From Roseiarcus sp963835955 (GTDB taxonomy: Bacteria; Pseudomonadota; Alphaproteobacteria; Rhizobiales; Beijerinckiaceae): 64,000 bases of DNA. The notes beneath the pieces were generated by a model, which made no database searches, was not told where the DNA came from, and was given only the letters and a program-made list of their open reading frames with translations. The position numbers were made by a program, and so were the translations under genes. Location: contig CAWIHZ010000013.1 of assembly GCA_963835955.1 (NCBI GenBank), forward strand, positions 62,001-126,000, written 5' to 3'. Of the stretch, positions 63,769-64,000 are shown piece by piece; the stretch's first letter is position 1; the number at the start of each line of letters is the position of its first letter.

Positions 63769-64000
63769 GTGTATGACCCGCGCCCCATCGCATGGATGAC
63801 GCCGGAACTGGCGATCTTTCGCGACGCCGTCCGCCGCTTCCTCGCCAGGGAGGCCGCGCCGAACGACGATCGCTGGCAGAAACAGCACAGCGTCGACCGC
63901 GCGTTCTACCGCAAGGCCGGCGCGATCGGCATGCTCTGCCCCAGCATTCCCGAAGAATATGGCGGCGGCGGCGGCAGCTTCGCGCACGAGGCCATCATGG
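63769..64000 (+). CDS. Acyl-CoA dehydrogenase, N-terminal part (cut by window edge)
   Basis: 77 codons in the window from a GTG at 63769 with GAGGAG about nine bases upstream; an in-frame ATG lies at 63796. The reading (TPELAIFRDAVRRFLAREAA, then IGMLCPSIPEEYGGGGGSF) is the N-terminal helical domain of acyl-CoA dehydrogenases, with the typical P-x-E-Y-G-G loop. Chain-length specificity cannot be judged. Confidence 0.85.
   Translation, partial: MYDPRPIAWMTPELAIFRDAVRRFLAREAAPNDDRWQKQHSVDRAFYRKAGAIGMLCPSIPEEYGGGGGSFAHEAIM

Overview
This window looks like chromosomal DNA of a GC-rich alphaproteobacterium of the order Hyphomicrobiales (Rhizobiales). The call rests on a mnmE-mnmG-rsmG-parA-parB block with parS sites, a metXA-metW pair, the PHB regulator PhaR beside phaA-phaB, a MeaA-type ethylmalonyl-CoA mutase, an OlsB-type ornithine-lipid acyltransferase, a TIGR02301-type protein, and palindromic intergenic repeats of a kind common in this order. 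A Beijerinckiaceae/Methylocystaceae-like host is plausible but is inference. No rRNA, tRNA, CRISPR array, phage or intact insertion sequence was seen.

Layout. 1-2.85 kb: branched-chain amino-acid-type ABC transporter (livG-livF-livH-livM, minus strand, livM cut by the window edge). 3-7.8 kb: envelope sugar genes galE and galU, an outer-membrane beta-barrel protein, and a KpsF-type arabinose-5-phosphate isomerase. 8.4-19.8 kb is the most accessory-looking part: an OlsB-like acyltransferase, an LCAT-like lipase overlapping a radical SAM gene, a large SAM-domain/cyclase/ATPase/TPR protein, and a B12-binding radical SAM gene whose stop overlaps the start of a cytochrome P450. 19.9-29.5 kb: plsC-like acyltransferase, ftsX-ftsE, hpt, aminopeptidase P, an M20 amidohydrolase, metW-metXA, leuB. 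29.7-36.8 kb: holA converging on the parB-parA-rsmG-mnmG-mnmE block, with two parS sites. 36.8-42.7 kb: a small secreted protein, gpmA, a methyltransferase, gloB, phaR, phaA, phaB. 42.8-49.6 kb: a four-gene CUT2-type sugar ABC transporter and ethylmalonyl-CoA mutase. 49.6-50.7 kb: a gene-poor stretch with a tandem repeat, a perfect inverted repeat and a possible small gene. 50.7-57.4 kb: TIGR02301, NUDIX, pdxH, a small lipoprotein, a DnaJ-like chaperone, an anti-sigma/sigma-like pair, fabI, an MFS transporter. 58.2-64 kb: class II DAHP synthase, a membrane acyltransferase, nadE, two tandem PycTM-like membrane proteins, and the start of an acyl-CoA dehydrogenase.

How the genes fit together. 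phaA, phaB and phaR (PHB storage) and ecm (acetyl-CoA assimilation by the ethylmalonyl-CoA pathway) share the acetoacetyl-CoA/3-hydroxybutyryl-CoA node. galE, galU, kpsF, olsB, plsC and fabI serve envelope lipids and polysaccharides. The parAB/rsmG/mnmGE block is chromosome segregation plus tRNA/rRNA modification.

Most notable points: (i) a radical SAM/P450 pair with overlapping stop and start and an unusual P450 I-helix; (ii) two equal-length tandem PycTM-like membrane proteins without an adjacent nucleotide cyclase; (iii) three places (nadE, ftsX, ecm) where removing one base restores a family-like reading frame, which points to sequencing error or real lesions; (iv) a 67-bp repeat pair about 50 kb apart whose differences look partly coding-constrained; (v) a parS site that also encodes a V-S-R-E-T stretch in rsmG.
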